Assembly: GCA_963977065.1 (NCBI GenBank)
Contig: CAXBNF010000012.1
Coordinates: 23,208-87,207, forward strand
Direction: 5' to 3'
DNA length: 64,000 bases
From: Planktosalinus sp963977065
GTDB taxonomy: Bacteria; Bacteroidota; Bacteroidia; Flavobacteriales; Flavobacteriaceae
Shown here: one piece after another, positions 1 through 8,674 of the stretch
Numbering within the stretch: the stretch's first letter is position 1
How the letters are laid out: each line of letters begins with the position of its first letter
The notes under the pieces: model-generated
Told to the model about the DNA's origin: nothing
Seen by the model: the letters and a program-made list of their open reading frames with translations, nothing else
Databases searched by the model: none
Program-made: the position numbers and the translations under genes

Positions 1-62
1 AACGTGCAAAAAGAGTCATTCGTTTAAGAGATGGAATGATTGAGAGCGATACCCGACAATAA
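1..62 (+). CDS. ABC transporter ATP-binding protein, C-terminal end only
   Basis: The frame beginning at base 3 reads through to a TAA at 60-62 and encodes a tail of about 19 residues containing AKRVIRLRDGMIESD. That ending is typical of MacB/LolD-type ABC ATPases that drive lipoprotein release or efflux with an FtsX-like permease. The rest of the gene lies left of the window, so only family membership is inferred. It converges on cysN, whose stop codon is five bases away, so the two transcripts must meet here. No terminator hairpin fits in the gap. Confidence 0.6.
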   Translation, partial: RAKRVIRLRDGMIESDTRQ

Positions 63-66
63 TTTA

Positions 67-1323
67 TTAAACCACCATTCCTGCGGCTACCGTTTCGTGG
101 GTATTTTCATCTATCAATATAATACTCCCGGTCATTCGGTTATCGCGATAGGGGTCAAGCATTAATGGGCGTGTCGTTTTTAAAGTAACCCGCGCAATGG
201 CATTCATAGTGAGTTCTTTGTTTTCGGTATTGCGGGCATACGTGTCAATATCAACTTGATACACCACTTCTTTGATGAGTGCTTTTTTTTCATTAGAAGT
301 GTGCATAATTGTGTATTTGGCACGTGGTCTGGCAGGTTGGTCGTGAAGCCAGCACAACATCACATCAAATTCCTGAATCATTTCAGGTTGATTGTTAGGT
401 TTTACAATCATATCACCTCGGCTTATATCAATATCATCTTCAAGTGTCATTGAGACAGACATAGGTGCAAATGCTTCCTGAATTTCAGTTTCTCCGGCAT
501 TGATAGAAGTAATTTTTGAACTAAACCCAGAGGGCAAAACCGTTACTGCATCACCCACTCTGTAAATACCACTGGAAATGCGACCTGCATACCCCCTGTA
601 ATCAATAAATCCCTCTCGTTGAGGTCGCAATACCGTTTGAACGGCAAAACGGGCATCAATCTTATTAATGTCACTACTAATGTGGAGCGTTTCAAGTGTG
701 TGCAGCAATGGGGAACCTTGATACCAATCCATATTTTTGGAGCGATTTACCACATTATCTCCATCCAAAGCACTTATGGGAATAAAACGAACATCTTTGA
801 CATCAAGCTTGGATGAAAACTCCTCAAAATGAGCGACAATTTTAGTGTAGGTCTCCTCAGAATAATTTACCAAGTCCATTTTATTAACACAAACAATCAT
901 GTGTGGAATTTGAAGCAGCGATGCAATAAATGCATGACGCTTGGTTTGTTCTATAACACCGTGACGAGCATCAATAAGTATCAAAGCCGCATTGGCGGTA
1001 GAAGCTCCGGTTACCATATTGCGGGTGTATTGAATATGCCCGGGAGTATCTGCAATGATAAACTTTCGTTTGGGTGTTGTAAAATACCGATAAGCCACAT
1101 CAATAGTGATACCTTGCTCGCGTTCATCTTTTAAACCATCGGTAAAAAGTGCCAGATCAATCCCTTCAAATCCTCTGCGTTTACTTGTGGCTTCAACAGA
1201 GGCCAGTTGGTCTTCAAAAATTGATTTTGAGTCATACAGCAAACGGCCAATGAGAGTGCTTTTTCCATCATCAACACTTCCGGCAGTAGTAAATCGTAAT
1301 AATTGGTTGCGCTCTAACATCAT
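67..1323 (-). CDS. cysN: Sulfate adenylyltransferase subunit 1 (GTPase subunit)
   Basis: CysN couples GTP hydrolysis to formation of adenylylsulfate (APS) from sulfate and ATP, working with CysD in the cytoplasm. The 418-residue protein has the translation-factor GTPase motifs: P-loop GSVDDGKST near residue 15, DTPGH near 92 and NKMD near 147. Two beta-barrel domains follow, as in EF-Tu-like proteins. It has no fused APS kinase domain, in agreement with a separate cysC in the operon. It is the last gene of a leftward operon, nine bases after cysD. The start is one of two consecutive ATGs (1323 or 1320). Confidence 0.95.
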   Translation of the reverse strand: MMLERNQLLRFTTAGSVDDGKSTLIGRLLYDSKSIFEDQLASVEATSKRRGFEGIDLALFTDGLKDEREQGITIDVAYRYFTTPKRKFIIADTPGHIQYTRNMVTGASTANAALILIDARHGVIEQTKRHAFIASLLQIPHMIVCVNKMDLVNYSEETYTKIVAHFEEFSSKLDVKDVRFIPISALDGDNVVNRSKNMDWYQGSPLLHTLETLHISSDINKIDARFAVQTVLRPQREGFIDYRGYAGRISSGIYRVGDAVTVLPSGFSSKITSINAGETEIQEAFAPMSVSMTLEDDIDISRGDMIVKPNNQPEMIQEFDVMLCWLHDQPARPRAKYTIMHTSNEKKALIKEVVYQVDIDTYARNTENKELTMNAIARVTLKTTRPLMLDPYRDNRMTGSIILIDENTHETVAAGMVV

Positions 1324-1332
1324 TAATTTATA

Positions 1333-2238
1333 TTAAAAATACCCTTGTTTTTTTCTATCTTCCATCGCTGTATCACCTCTTTTGTCATCAGCTCTGTTTC
1401 CTCTTTCAGTCTGTCGCATAGTCGCCACTTCATCAACAATCTTTTCCAAGGTATCAGCATCAGATTCTATTCCTCCTGTTATGGTAATATCCCCTAGGGT
1501 TCTGAATCTTATTTTTTTAGTCTGAATGATTTCTTCGGTTCCCAATTTTAAAAATTCAGAATTGGGTATCCAGGAATCATTGCGCCATACTACTTCACGC
1601 TCGTGAGCGAAATAAAGTGACGGTATCTGGATGTTTTCACGTAAAATATAATTCCATACATCCATCTCTGTCCAATTACTAATGGGAAATGCTCTAAAGT
1701 GCTCTCCATCAAAACACTTGCCATTGAGAAGGTTCCACAATTCAGGACGCTGGTTTTTAGGGTTCCACTGTCCAAAATCATCCCGATGCGAAAAGAAACG
1801 CTCTTTGGCACGTGCCTTTTCTTCATCACGTCTTCCACCTCCAATGGCACAATCTACTTTATTGGCTTCAATGGCATCAAGCAAAGTGGTGATTTGAAGG
1901 GCGTTGCGGGTAGCGTTTTTACCTCTTTCTTCAGCCACACGACCTGTATCAATGGATTGTTGCACAGAAGCAACAAGTAATTGAACCCCAAAGTCACTAA
2001 CCAATTTATCTCTGAAGTGAATGGTTTCCGGAAAATTATGACCGGTATCCACATGCATCAAAGCAAAAGGCATTTTTGCAGGATAAAACGCTTTTTTTGC
2101 CAAATGAGTCAAAACAATTGAATCTTTACCTCCTGAAAATAGCAATACAGGATTTTGAAATTGAGCAGCTACTTCCCGCAAAATAAAAATCGCTTCAGAC
2201 TCAAGTTCATCAAGATAATTGAGATAAAATTTTTGCAT
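1333..2238 (-). CDS. cysD: Sulfate adenylyltransferase subunit 2 (catalytic subunit)
   Basis: CysD is the N-type ATP pyrophosphatase subunit that adenylates sulfate. The PP-loop SGGKDS lies near residue 36. The C-terminal signature ERGNRADD...AMEDRKKQGYF, which is characteristic of CysD, closes the 301-residue protein at the family's normal length. It lies between cysC (four-base gap) and cysN (nine-base gap) in a tight leftward operon, so the two subunits are made together. Confidence 0.96.
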   Translation of the reverse strand: MQKFYLNYLDELESEAIFILREVAAQFQNPVLLFSGGKDSIVLTHLAKKAFYPAKMPFALMHVDTGHNFPETIHFRDKLVSDFGVQLLVASVQQSIDTGRVAEERGKNATRNALQITTLLDAIEANKVDCAIGGGRRDEEKARAKERFFSHRDDFGQWNPKNQRPELWNLLNGKCFDGEHFRAFPISNWTEMDVWNYILRENIQIPSLYFAHEREVVWRNDSWIPNSEFLKLGTEEIIQTKKIRFRTLGDITITGGIESDADTLEKIVDEVATMRQTERGNRADDKRGDTAMEDRKKQGYF

Positions 2239-2242
2239 GGTA

Positions 2243-2836
2243 CTATTGAATTCTAATTTGATTTACAAAGGTAATTACTTTTTTCACACAAGTATCTATA
2301 GCTTCTTCTTCAGTTAAAAGATGTAGATCCGGTTGAAGTGGTGATTCATAAGGTGCATCAATTCCGGTAAAATTTTTAATTTCTCCTGCACGTGCTTTTT
2401 TATAGAGGCCTTTAGGGTCCCTTGTTTCGCAAACTTGAAGTGGTGTATCAACAAAAACTTCAAAAAAATGAGCAGCACCTACAATTTCTTTTACCATCGC
2501 TCTATCCTTAATTGTGGGAGAGATAAAACTTGCTAACGTAATGAGCCCGGCATCGACAAACAGCTTGGAAACTTCAGCAATACGCCTCAGGTTTTCGTGG
2601 CGTTCCGCTTCAGAAAAGCCCAAATCCTTGTTTATACCCTTACGGATGTTATCGCCATCAAGAGAATAAGTTTGCATTCCCATTGCAAATAATTGCTCTT
2701 CTACGGCATTGGCAATTGTAGATTTTCCTGAACCGGAAAGTCCTGTAAACCACAATACAAATGAGGGATGTTCATTTGCCTTATTTCTGTGAAATTTCGA
2801 AATCACAAAATCGTGTTTAATGATATTTTTAGTCAT
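2243..2836 (-). CDS. cysC: Adenylyl-sulfate kinase
   Basis: CysC phosphorylates APS to PAPS (3'-phosphoadenylyl sulfate). The P-loop GLSGSGKST is near residue 33, followed by the DGDNIR substrate-binding motif near residue 61. The length of 197 residues is normal for a stand-alone APS kinase. PAPS can feed either PAPS reduction to sulfite or sulfotransferases. No reductase or sulfotransferase lies within the window, so which route is used cannot be read here. The gene sits one base from the DUF2061 gene upstream and four bases from cysD. Confidence 0.95.
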   Translation of the reverse strand: MTKNIIKHDFVISKFHRNKANEHPSFVLWFTGLSGSGKSTIANAVEEQLFAMGMQTYSLDGDNIRKGINKDLGFSEAERHENLRRIAEVSKLFVDAGLITLASFISPTIKDRAMVKEIVGAAHFFEVFVDTPLQVCETRDPKGLYKKARAGEIKNFTGIDAPYESPLQPDLHLLTEEEAIDTCVKKVITFVNQIRIQ

Positions 2837-2837
2837 C

Positions 2838-3269
2838 CTAGATATTTTCTTGTCTATTTTTCAATCCAAAATTAAAGCGATACCATACCCTTTCATGCAG
2901 GTAATATAAAACCATTTTTGTTAATAATTCTGCAATTCCTATTTTAATGCCTATCAATGGATCTCCGGTAATAAACCAGGAAATAGCCATGGTGTCAAGT
3001 GTTCCCACAACACGCCAAGTAACCGTTTTTAAAAGATGACGTTTGCGACTTTCTCTTAATACGCCTTGTTTTGAAAGATTGATGGAATACCATAATCGCT
3101 CATGCAAATAATAAAGAATTAGTTTTGTGAGTACTTCGGCAAAACCAATTTTCACTCCGGTTAATGGATTCCCCGAAATAATCCAGGCTAAAAGCATGGT
3201 GTCTAGTGTTCCAACAATGCGCCAGGTTACAGCTTTTAGAGCGTGCCTTTTATGAGAGGCCTTAGTCAT
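2838..3269 (-). CDS. Tandem DUF2061 small membrane protein
   Basis: The 143-residue protein is a clear internal duplication. Residues about 6-63 and 75-132 both follow the pattern KRH-LK-TWR-VGTLDTM, then a hydrophobic stretch, then GVKIG-AE--TK--LYYLHER-WY. Each repeat matches the DUF2061 family and holds one or two short hydrophobic segments, so an inner-membrane location is likely. Its function is not known. It overlaps cysQ by eight bases and is followed one base later by cysC, so it is translated with the PAPS cycle enzymes. A role in sulfate or nucleotide handling at the membrane is an inference from this position only. Confidence 0.85.
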   Translation of the reverse strand: MTKASHKRHALKAVTWRIVGTLDTMLLAWIISGNPLTGVKIGFAEVLTKLILYYLHERLWYSINLSKQGVLRESRKRHLLKTVTWRVVGTLDTMAISWFITGDPLIGIKIGIAELLTKMVLYYLHERVWYRFNFGLKNRQENI

Positions 3270-4059
3270 TTGAAACGATAAAATAATTATTTAATAAATT
3301 TTCTTTGTTGTATCTCATTTCGTTTCCGGTATGGATATCGATAACCTTAACGCCTGCCGCACGACAGATAGCATGACCGGCAGCAGTATCCCACTCCATC
3401 GTAGGAGCAAAACGCGGATAAACATCTGCGGCACCTTCAGCAATCAAACAGAGTTTTAAAGAGCTTCCTTTTGAGACTATTTTCAGTTCCTTGATGCTTT
3501 CCTTTTTTAAGGTTTCCAAAAAGTGCCTCGTTTCATCATTCATATGGGAGCGACTTCCCACCACTCTCAGTAGTGTTGCATCTTTATGAGGCAATATAGG
3601 TGTGGCTTTTGCAAAGATAGATTCACCACCTTGATTTTCATCATCAAGTTCCACTTTGTAAGCCTTGCCTTCAGATACGATAGCAAAATACAATTCCTTG
3701 GTGGCAGGAACGAGTATAACCCCAAGCACAGGATTGCCCTGCTCCACTAATGCTATATTCACTGTAAATTCATCATTCTTTTTGATAAATTCTTTGGTGC
3801 CGTCAAGCGGATCCACAATCCAACATAGTTTCCAGCTTTTTCTTGTTTCATATGGCAATTGTTTGTTCTCCTCACTAATAATGGGAATAAGCGTTTGCTC
3901 AAGCAAGCTTACAATGACCTTATTTGCAGCCTGATCTGCTTCGGTGAGTGGCGAACTATCGTCTTTAAGGATTACATCAAAATCACGAGCATAGACGTTT
4001 AGAATTTCCTTTCCCGCAAGAAGAGCCGCTTTGATTGCTATTTTTAAATGGCTTTTCAT
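3262..4059 (-). CDS. cysQ: 3'(2'),5'-bisphosphate nucleotidase
   Basis: CysQ removes the 3' phosphate from PAP, the product left after PAPS is used, and can also act on PAPS. The 265-residue protein has the inositol monophosphatase fold with metal-binding motifs SEEN near residue 61 and DPLDGTKEF near 84, and the C-terminal WDTAAGHAI motif near 221. It is the first gene of the leftward sulfate-activation operon and overlaps the next gene by eight bases. Its position with cysC suggests the operon both makes PAPS and recycles its by-product. Confidence 0.93.
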   Translation of the reverse strand: MKSHLKIAIKAALLAGKEILNVYARDFDVILKDDSSPLTEADQAANKVIVSLLEQTLIPIISEENKQLPYETRKSWKLCWIVDPLDGTKEFIKKNDEFTVNIALVEQGNPVLGVILVPATKELYFAIVSEGKAYKVELDDENQGGESIFAKATPILPHKDATLLRVVGSRSHMNDETRHFLETLKKESIKELKIVSKGSSLKLCLIAEGAADVYPRFAPTMEWDTAAGHAICRAAGVKVIDIHTGNEMRYNKENLLNNYFIVSND

Positions 4060-4144
4060 GTATTTGTTTCAGATAGTATCATTTGATATTTTAAGCTTAA
4101 TTTTGAACATAGTTTATACAGTTTCCTGTTTTTGTTGCTTCACA

Positions 4145-4170
4145 GACCTGCCTTGCTGGCAGGCAGGGTC
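4145..4170. repeat. Palindrome of the CCTGCC/GGCAGG family
   Basis: The segment reads GACCTGCC, then TTGCTGGCA, then GGCAGGGTC, which pairs as a GC-rich hairpin in an AT-rich gap. A related perfect hairpin (CCTGCCTG-CCAC-CAGGCAGG) lies at 16561-16580. The intergenic stretch 4060-4319 also holds a short inverted repeat around TTTCGG...CCGAAA (4256-4280). It looks like a dispersed repeat rather than a gene. Confidence 0.6.
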
Positions 4171-4319
4171 TCACAAAGTTTTCTCGCAAATACGCAAAGG
4201 TTAAATTTATCAATGTCGAACGTCTAACCACTCTTATTCCTTTCAATTGGGCCCGGTTTCGGCTTCGCTCAACCTCCGAAATTACTAACATCTCACCACT
4301 ACCCTCTCAGTACTTATAA

Positions 4320-5756
4320 CTAAGGAACCCGCAATACTTCCTTATCCTTCAAATAAGCTTTCAACGCGACCATAGCAGCAAGCTTGGCCTCCGCTTTGTT
4401 TTGCTCCATCAGCTTTTCAGCCGAATAGTATTTTTTGACAAAATGGGTATCAAAGTTTCCGCTTCGAAAGGCTTCATGTTCCATCACAAATTTCCCGAAG
4501 GGTAATGTGGTGGACACGCCTTCAACTTCATAATTTGCAATCGCTTCTATCATCAATTGGATGGCTTCCTCACGGGTTTGTCCAAAAGTTATCAATTTGG
4601 ACAGCATCGGGTCATAATAAATGGGTACTTCCATGCCCTCTTCAAAACCATCATCCACACGAATGCCCGGCCCCATTGGCGGACGATATCGTGTCAAGGT
4701 GCCTACACTGGGCATAAAGTCTGCCAGTGGGTCTTCAGCATAGACACGCAGTTCCATGGCGTGACCTTTTATTTTTAAGTCTTCTTGCTTGAAATCCAAC
4801 TTTTCACCACGAGCGATTTTGATTTGTTGCTCTACCAGATCAAGGCCGGTGATGAGTTCAGTTACGGGGTGTTCTACTTGCAGGCGGGTGTTCATCTCAA
4901 GAAAATAAAAGTTTAATTGTTCATCCAATAAAAACTCCACTGTTCCTGCACCCACATAATCACAGGCTTTAGCAACTTTGACTGCGGCTTCACCCATTTG
5001 GGTGCGAATTTCAGGGGTCAAAACCGCCGAAGGGGCTTCTTCCACCACTTTCTGGTGTCGGCGCTGTATGCTGCATTCACGTTCAAAAAGGTGTACTACA
5101 TGGCCGTGGGTATCAGCCAAGACTTGTATTTCGATATGTCGGGGCGAACCCACATATTTTTCAATAAAAACAGACCCATCTCCAAAAGCCGATTCGGCCT
5201 CACTGATGGCGCGTTTCATTTGTTCTTCCAGTTCGCTTTCCTTTTCCACAATACGCATCCCTTTTCCGCCACCACCGGCAGAAGCTTTGATGAGAATTGG
5301 AAAGCCTATTTCATAAGCGATACTTTTTGCTTTGGCAACATCGGTGATGGCTTCATCAATTCCGGGTACCATGGGGATATCATATCCCTTTACCGCTTCT
5401 TTAGCAGCAAGCTTGCTTCCCATAATACGGATGGCATGTGGTCGCGGACCGATAAACGTCATACCACTCTGTTCAACTGCCTCCGCGAAAGCGGCATTCT
5501 CACTCAAGAACCCATAACCGGGATGAATCCCATCCACGTGAAGTTCCTTAGCGAGTTGGATGATGTGATCTCCTCTTAAATAAGACTTGTTGGAAGCGGC
5601 TTCGCCCACACAAATGGCCTCATCGGCAAATTGCACGTGGGGTGCGTTTCGGTCGGGTTCTGAGAAAATGGCCACCGTTTTAATGCCCATCTTTCGAGCG
5701 GTTTTCATAACCCTAAGAGCAATTTCTCCTCTATTTGCTATTAGTATTTTTTTCAT
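4320..5756 (-). CDS. accC: Biotin carboxylase subunit of an acyl-CoA carboxylase
   Basis: This subunit uses ATP and bicarbonate to carboxylate biotin on a carrier protein. The N-terminus MKKILIANRGEIALRV, the glycine-rich ATP-grasp loop KASAGGGGKGMR near residue 158 and the motif EMNTRLQVEHPVTE near 289 are classic. I chose the ATG at 5756 (478 residues) over an upstream GTG because the family starts at MKKILIANRG. A perfect -7 box, TAAATTTG, lies at 5773-5780. A matching carrier protein is encoded at 7406 and a carboxyltransferase at 22986, pointing to an acetyl/propionyl-CoA carboxylase. The substrate is not certain. Confidence 0.93.
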   Translation of the reverse strand: MKKILIANRGEIALRVMKTARKMGIKTVAIFSEPDRNAPHVQFADEAICVGEAASNKSYLRGDHIIQLAKELHVDGIHPGYGFLSENAAFAEAVEQSGMTFIGPRPHAIRIMGSKLAAKEAVKGYDIPMVPGIDEAITDVAKAKSIAYEIGFPILIKASAGGGGKGMRIVEKESELEEQMKRAISEAESAFGDGSVFIEKYVGSPRHIEIQVLADTHGHVVHLFERECSIQRRHQKVVEEAPSAVLTPEIRTQMGEAAVKVAKACDYVGAGTVEFLLDEQLNFYFLEMNTRLQVEHPVTELITGLDLVEQQIKIARGEKLDFKQEDLKIKGHAMELRVYAEDPLADFMPSVGTLTRYRPPMGPGIRVDDGFEEGMEVPIYYDPMLSKLITFGQTREEAIQLMIEAIANYEVEGVSTTLPFGKFVMEHEAFRSGNFDTHFVKKYYSAEKLMEQNKAEAKLAAMVALKAYLKDKEVLRVP

Positions 5757-5772
5757 ATATATCACCCATTCC

Positions 5773-5780
5773 CAAATTTA
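5773..5780 (-). promoter_or_regulatory. -7 promoter box for accC
   Basis: The minus strand reads TAAATTTG, a perfect match to the Bacteroidota -7 element TAnnTTTG, 17 bases upstream of the chosen ATG. It implies that accC can be transcribed apart from the FAD-binding gene upstream. Confidence 0.55.
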
Positions 5781-5808
5781 CTTGGAGAGGCATCTCGTTA
5801 ATATTAAT

Positions 5809-7221
5809 TTATTTCAAATATGTCAGTTCAAATTTCAAGTCCCTCAAAAGTTGGTCGGCCAGTTTTTTTGCCTGCATCCTAAGTTCATTGACGGCTGTAC
5901 TTTCCCATAGTTCACCCTTTAGGCTCGAGCCAATTGTAAACAGGTTTTTATGAGGAACCCCATTGCTGTCAAGAACTTGATAGGTCGCTGTATTTGTTTT
6001 TATTCCCAGATTCAAACTATCTTGGGTTAGTATGCCGTTTAAAAGGCAATTTTTTAAAAATGATTGGTCAAGGTTTTTCAAATTGGTTTCGGGACCGGTA
6101 CAGTTAATGACTCTTGAGATTTTCAGTTCTTTGGTCTCTTGTTCTTTTTTATCAAAATAAGTAAGGGTGATTTCTTTTTCAGATTCAGTAAAATCAATGA
6201 TTTTGCCTGAGTTGATATGTAATTTTCCCTCAATACGTAATTGTTGTATTTTATCGTGGGTATGCAATGGGATTCTATGTCTTGCAACTCCCCACAAGTG
6301 ACGAAACCTTGACATAAACAGTTGCTTTTCTGTGGCTGTCAAGTTTTTCCATATTCTTTGAGTATGAGGCCTTAGAGAATCGATTACAGGTTCTGCTGTG
6401 ACTCCATATTCCCTAACAGTTTTTATGTGTTTAATGACTTTTTTAACCAAATCAAATAACAATATATCCTCATTAATTTCTTCAGTAAGTTTTGTGTATT
6501 TGAATCCGTTGTGGCGGTGAGGTAAAATATTAAATCCGTTTGGCGAAATGGAATATATTTCCCCATTAAAACCTTCCTCAAGCAATCCTAAAACGGTATC
6601 CACCATTGTTAAACCATTTCCGATTATCAACACGGGAAGATCTCTGTCAATTGACTCGACAGATTCTTTTTTCCAGGGGTTTTGAAAATAGTTTTTACTG
6701 TTGAAAAAGAAGGTGTTTTTTATGGTGGGATTTCTTGGAATGTTATTTCCTGAAGCTATTACACACACATCTGCTTCAAGGGTTTCATTGTTACAAAGTG
6801 ATACAGTGACTTTATTTTCTTTAGGAAACAAGTCTGTCACAAGATCTTGAATAACTTCAACTTGTATATTTTTAGATGCAGCAAGTTTAAGTGCATTTTC
6901 CCAAATTGCCATCAGGTAATCTCCATAAATCCTTCTTGGCAGATAAGCATTTGAAATAAGGGTACGGTCTTTTGATATAAATTGAGGTTGTTCCATTACC
7001 CAATCTAAAAAATGATTTGGTTGATTAGGATAGGCACTCATTTTACCTGCAATCACATTTAGCAAATGCTTTTCTGAATATGGATTGTATGCAATACCTC
7101 TGTTTAATGTTCCTTGTTCATTAATAAGTAAAATTTCCAAAGATCCTTTAGCAAGCTCAATGAGCTGCACCGCTGTCATTGTTCCTGTAAAACCGCCTCC
7201 TATGATTGCTATTCTTTTCAT
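5809..7221 (-). CDS. FAD/NAD(P)-binding oxidoreductase-like protein
   Basis: The 470-residue protein opens with a Rossmann dinucleotide motif, IIGGGFTGTMTA (residues 5-16), and has a second one, LIIGNGLTMVDT, near residue 198. A late motif INCTGPETN near 368 and a final FTIGSSLKGELWESTAVNELR segment fit the FAD-NAD(P)-binding family of PF13454 type. The substrate is unknown. It lies between accC and the biotin carrier gene on the same strand but has its own gaps on either side, so functional coupling to the carboxylase is only suggested. No signal peptide or membrane segment is visible, so it should be cytoplasmic. Confidence 0.8.
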   Translation of the reverse strand: MKRIAIIGGGFTGTMTAVQLIELAKGSLEILLINEQGTLNRGIAYNPYSEKHLLNVIAGKMSAYPNQPNHFLDWVMEQPQFISKDRTLISNAYLPRRIYGDYLMAIWENALKLAASKNIQVEVIQDLVTDLFPKENKVTVSLCNNETLEADVCVIASGNNIPRNPTIKNTFFFNSKNYFQNPWKKESVESIDRDLPVLIIGNGLTMVDTVLGLLEEGFNGEIYSISPNGFNILPHRHNGFKYTKLTEEINEDILLFDLVKKVIKHIKTVREYGVTAEPVIDSLRPHTQRIWKNLTATEKQLFMSRFRHLWGVARHRIPLHTHDKIQQLRIEGKLHINSGKIIDFTESEKEITLTYFDKKEQETKELKISRVINCTGPETNLKNLDQSFLKNCLLNGILTQDSLNLGIKTNTATYQVLDSNGVPHKNLFTIGSSLKGELWESTAVNELRMQAKKLADQLLRDLKFELTYLK

Positions 7222-7225
7222 ATAA

Positions 7226-7262
7226 ATGCCCGCGCAGGCGGGTATCTCGTTAATACTATTTT
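7226..7262. repeat. GC-rich hairpin with ATCTCGTTAATA tail
   Basis: The sequence CCCGC-GCAG-GCGGG forms a hairpin (7229-7242) followed by TATCTCGTTAATACTA. The same tail, CATCTCGTTAATATTA, occurs in the previous gap at about 5791-5807 without the hairpin. This looks like a dispersed intergenic repeat and explains the spurious ORF that starts there. Confidence 0.5.
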
Positions 7263-7405
7263 GCTATGCACAGTTCATTCTGCTCTTGTCAAATGTGTTA
7301 TTTCAAAATTTTGGAATTTGGTGCTTTGAAATTTGGAATATCTCCTCATCTTATATAAAGTCAACCTATGACAGTGACGTACACGTAAACACCTCACACA
7401 ACTAT

Positions 7406-7891
7406 TTACTCCATCTCAATCAGTAACTGCCCCTTATCCACCGTGTCTCCTTCTTTAACAGCTACCGCTTTCACCATTCCGTCGCGGGGCGCCGTGAGGG
7501 CATTTTCCATTTTCATGGCTTCCAAAACCAACAAGTAATCGCCTTCCTTGACCACATCGCCGGCTTTGACCGGTACATCAAGTATTAGACCGGGCATAGG
7601 TGCTTTTATATCATTTACTGCAACTGTATTGCCTAATGAGAGCCCCATCGCATCAATGAGTTCGTCAAGCGGAGTGCCTATTTTTACATTGTATAAATTT
7701 GAATTGATTTTAACGGTATAGATTCTATTGATAAAATCTGAATGGACAATTTCGGCATTAACCGATTGATTTTGATGTATGAGGTGAAGGGTGTTTTTAT
7801 TTTTTTGTTGAGCGTCCAGCTCTTTGATTTCGTTTTCAGCGATTGAAAAGTCAAACTGCTCATTTACCATCAGGCGGTATTTGGTCTCCAT
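7406..7891 (-). CDS. Biotin carboxyl carrier subunit of acyl-CoA carboxylase
   Basis: The C-terminal 70 residues form a biotinyl/lipoyl domain with the biotinylation motif EAMKMEN, the lysine being near residue 126, and a preceding hinge KAPMPGLI. The first 90 residues are a divergent linker domain seen in stand-alone carriers of propionyl/acetyl-CoA carboxylases of Bacteroidota. It accepts CO2 from the biotin carboxylase (4320) and passes it to the carboxyltransferase (22986). The length of 161 residues is usual for this type. The gap to the gene at 5809 (about 180 bases) holds only the repeat described at 7226. Confidence 0.9.
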   Translation of the reverse strand: METKYRLMVNEQFDFSIAENEIKELDAQQKNKNTLHLIHQNQSVNAEIVHSDFINRIYTVKINSNLYNVKIGTPLDELIDAMGLSLGNTVAVNDIKAPMPGLILDVPVKAGDVVKEGDYLLVLEAMKMENALTAPRDGMVKAVAVKEGDTVDKGQLLIEME

Positions 7892-8033
7892 ATGTGGTGT
7901 AACTTGAAAATAATTGTGACCGTAAAGATAGGGATTTGTATGAGAAAAGAAAAAGGGAATTAGGCTATCAGAAAAAAGGGAATTTGAAAATGGGCAACCG
8001 TGAGGTGTATAAGATATAACAACTTTAAGATTG

Positions 8034-8618
8034 TCAATTGCTGTAGCGATAGTGCCCTATGATAGTGTATTTGAATAATATATCCTCAATCACCTGCCCG
8101 GCTCCAATATTATGGACAATCATAGGTCTTTTTCCATCTTTTGATTTTTTATCAACCACAAAACCAATGTGGTATAAACCTCCTTCCAGCCGCCAGCAAA
8201 CCACATCCCCTGGCAAGTAAGTATCCGCATTTGTGGATATAGTAACAGGGGTGCCGTGTCTTTCAAAAAAGGTCATCAGATTGGGTACACGCCTGTGATC
8301 GATATTTCGGTCGGGGCGGGTAAGTCCCCAGTTTTTTGGATATTTTTCAAAAGCAACCCTCATATCTTCATGTACTTCTTTTTGCAAATCAATTCCCAAA
8401 GCACGATAGCCCCTGATGATTACATCTGTACAGACTCCTTTGTCTGAAGGCACATCCCCATTGGGGTATGAAATACTGAAATAAGTGGGATCATAGGTTA
8501 CTTCTTGTTTAGTAAGTTCCAAAGCCGCTGCGGCAAGGTTTTTAGAAAAGGAGGTTTGACCGCTTACCTGGGTTAGCGAAAGAAAAAAGAACAATCCCAT
8601 TACAAAATAGAGTTTCAT
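8034..8618 (-). CDS. DUF1287 secreted protein
   Basis: This matches the DUF1287 family, which resembles NlpC/P60-type cysteine peptidases. The ATG at 8618 gives 194 residues beginning with a signal peptide (MKLYFVMGLFFFLSLTQVSGQ) and is preceded by AGGA, so I prefer it to an upstream start at 8669. A cysteine in DKGVCTDVIIRGYRALG and a histidine in GGLYHIGFVVD are candidate catalytic residues. It probably acts in the periplasm. It follows the hemoglobin gene on the same strand and may be cotranscribed with it. Confidence 0.85.
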   Translation of the reverse strand: MKLYFVMGLFFFLSLTQVSGQTSFSKNLAAAALELTKQEVTYDPTYFSISYPNGDVPSDKGVCTDVIIRGYRALGIDLQKEVHEDMRVAFEKYPKNWGLTRPDRNIDHRRVPNLMTFFERHGTPVTISTNADTYLPGDVVCWRLEGGLYHIGFVVDKKSKDGKRPMIVHNIGAGQVIEDILFKYTIIGHYRYSN

Positions 8619-8674
8619 TCCTAATGAATAACGTTTAATAATGCATTTAGTTATCAATAAGTAAACCAAAAATT

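Noticed and set aside
4097..4291. A 64-codon open frame on the minus strand
   Set aside because: It covers the CCTGCC palindrome and another inverted repeat, has repeat-like translation (SEVERSRNR, PCLPARQV) and no family resemblance. It is a by-product of intergenic repeats.
7226..7426. A 66-codon open frame starting MPAQAGISL on the plus strand
   Set aside because: That opening is the usual translation of the CCCGC-GCGGG repeat. The frame ends inside the biotin carrier gene on the other strand.
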